Part shown: one piece after another, positions 63,848-64,000 of the stretch
Layout of the letters: each line of letters opens with the position of its first letter
Numbering within the stretch: position 1 is the first letter of the stretch
DNA from: Dichetophora obliterata
Lineage: Eukaryota > Arthropoda > Insecta > Diptera > Sciomyzidae
DNA: 64,000 nucleotides
Reading direction: 5' to 3'
Assembly: GCA_963920525.1 (NCBI GenBank)
Contig: OY986439.1
Span: forward strand, 53,098,982 to 53,162,981
Notes under the pieces: model-generated
What the model was told of the DNA's origin: nothing
Databases searched by the model: none
What the model saw: the letters and a program-made list of their open reading frames with translations, nothing else
Made by a program: the position numbers and the translations under genes

Positions 63848-64000
63848 CTAGCTGATATACCCGGTGTTACTCGAGAGTCATTTATATAAACATTTTAACA
63901 TACACTATTCGATTTAATGTTTTTTAAAATCTGGAATAATGAAAAACATGTTGTATTTTATTTGTAAGCTACCGTTAGAAAAGTAATTGAACGAACATTA
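63848..64000 (-). mobile_element. Helitron copy 3, 3' end, truncated by window
   Basis: CTAGCTGATATACCCGGTGT is the complement of the Helitron 3' end seen at 10695 and 24339, preceded by an A (a T after CTAG on the reverse strand). The following bases match copies 1 and 2 (CTCGAGAGTCATTTATATAA). The element continues beyond the window. Confidence 0.85.

Noticed and set aside
1..64000. LTR retrotransposon or endogenous viral sequence
   Set aside because: No long direct repeats with TG..CA ends, no primer-binding site and no gag/protease/integrase or envelope-like frames were found. All RT matches are non-LTR type.

Overview
This is an AT-rich, repeat-dominated stretch of an insect genome, most likely a brachyceran fly (Diptera). 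That assignment is an inference from three things: LOA-, RTE- and jockey-type LINEs together with DD41D mariner, hAT, piggyBac-like and Helitron elements; a 57-base intron with a normal GT..AG splice pattern; and (TTG)n/(CAA)n-rich unique DNA of the kind flanking fly genes. I found no complete host protein-coding gene, rRNA gene or convincing functional tRNA. The only intact-looking coding sequence is a mariner-type transposase at 16628-17713.

Layout. 1-1097 is the tail of a hAT element with a small TIR element inside. 1100-2800 is unique DNA. 2806-5830 is a degenerate RTE-like LINE. 5835-12234 is a foldback element split by a LOA-clade LINE (6231-11900), which itself holds two tRNA-headed SINEs, an unidentified insertion and a Helitron. 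12235-14688 is a small palindromic MITE plus unique DNA. 14690-20385 holds a TIR element with two tRNA-like segments, a LINE relic split by a 3.0-kb hAT (8-bp target duplication) that contains the intact DD41D mariner, and two small TIR elements. 20985-26284 is a foldback element, a second Helitron and two more TIR elements. 26840-32690 is a jockey-type LINE split by a second LINE type and by a 109-bp hairpin insert. 33072-43550 is one mariner split by about 9.2 kb of nested insertions: a LINE holding two hATs (one with a deleted mariner inside) and another LINE. 43764-45607 is a hAT with its own inserts. 45784-53215 holds foldback and piggyBac-like MITEs, unique DNA, a 3 x 335 bp tandem array and a 1.2-kb degenerate minisatellite. 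53222-57644 holds a long inverted-repeat element and a 2.6-kb hAT, both with nested MITEs. 59555-62239 is an element with about 450-bp terminal inverted repeats around a broken, intron-containing gene of an unrecognised family; a diverged relative lies at 62850-63590. The window ends inside a third Helitron copy.

How it fits together. The window records successive insertions. Exact target duplications (8 bp for five hATs and one hAT-type MITE, TA for three mariners, TTAA for two piggyBac-like MITEs, 4 bp for a hairpin insert) fix many boundaries and the order of events. The SINEs share about 270 bp of 3' sequence with the LOA LINE and were probably moved by its machinery. The many MITEs presumably depended on autonomous relatives elsewhere in the genome.
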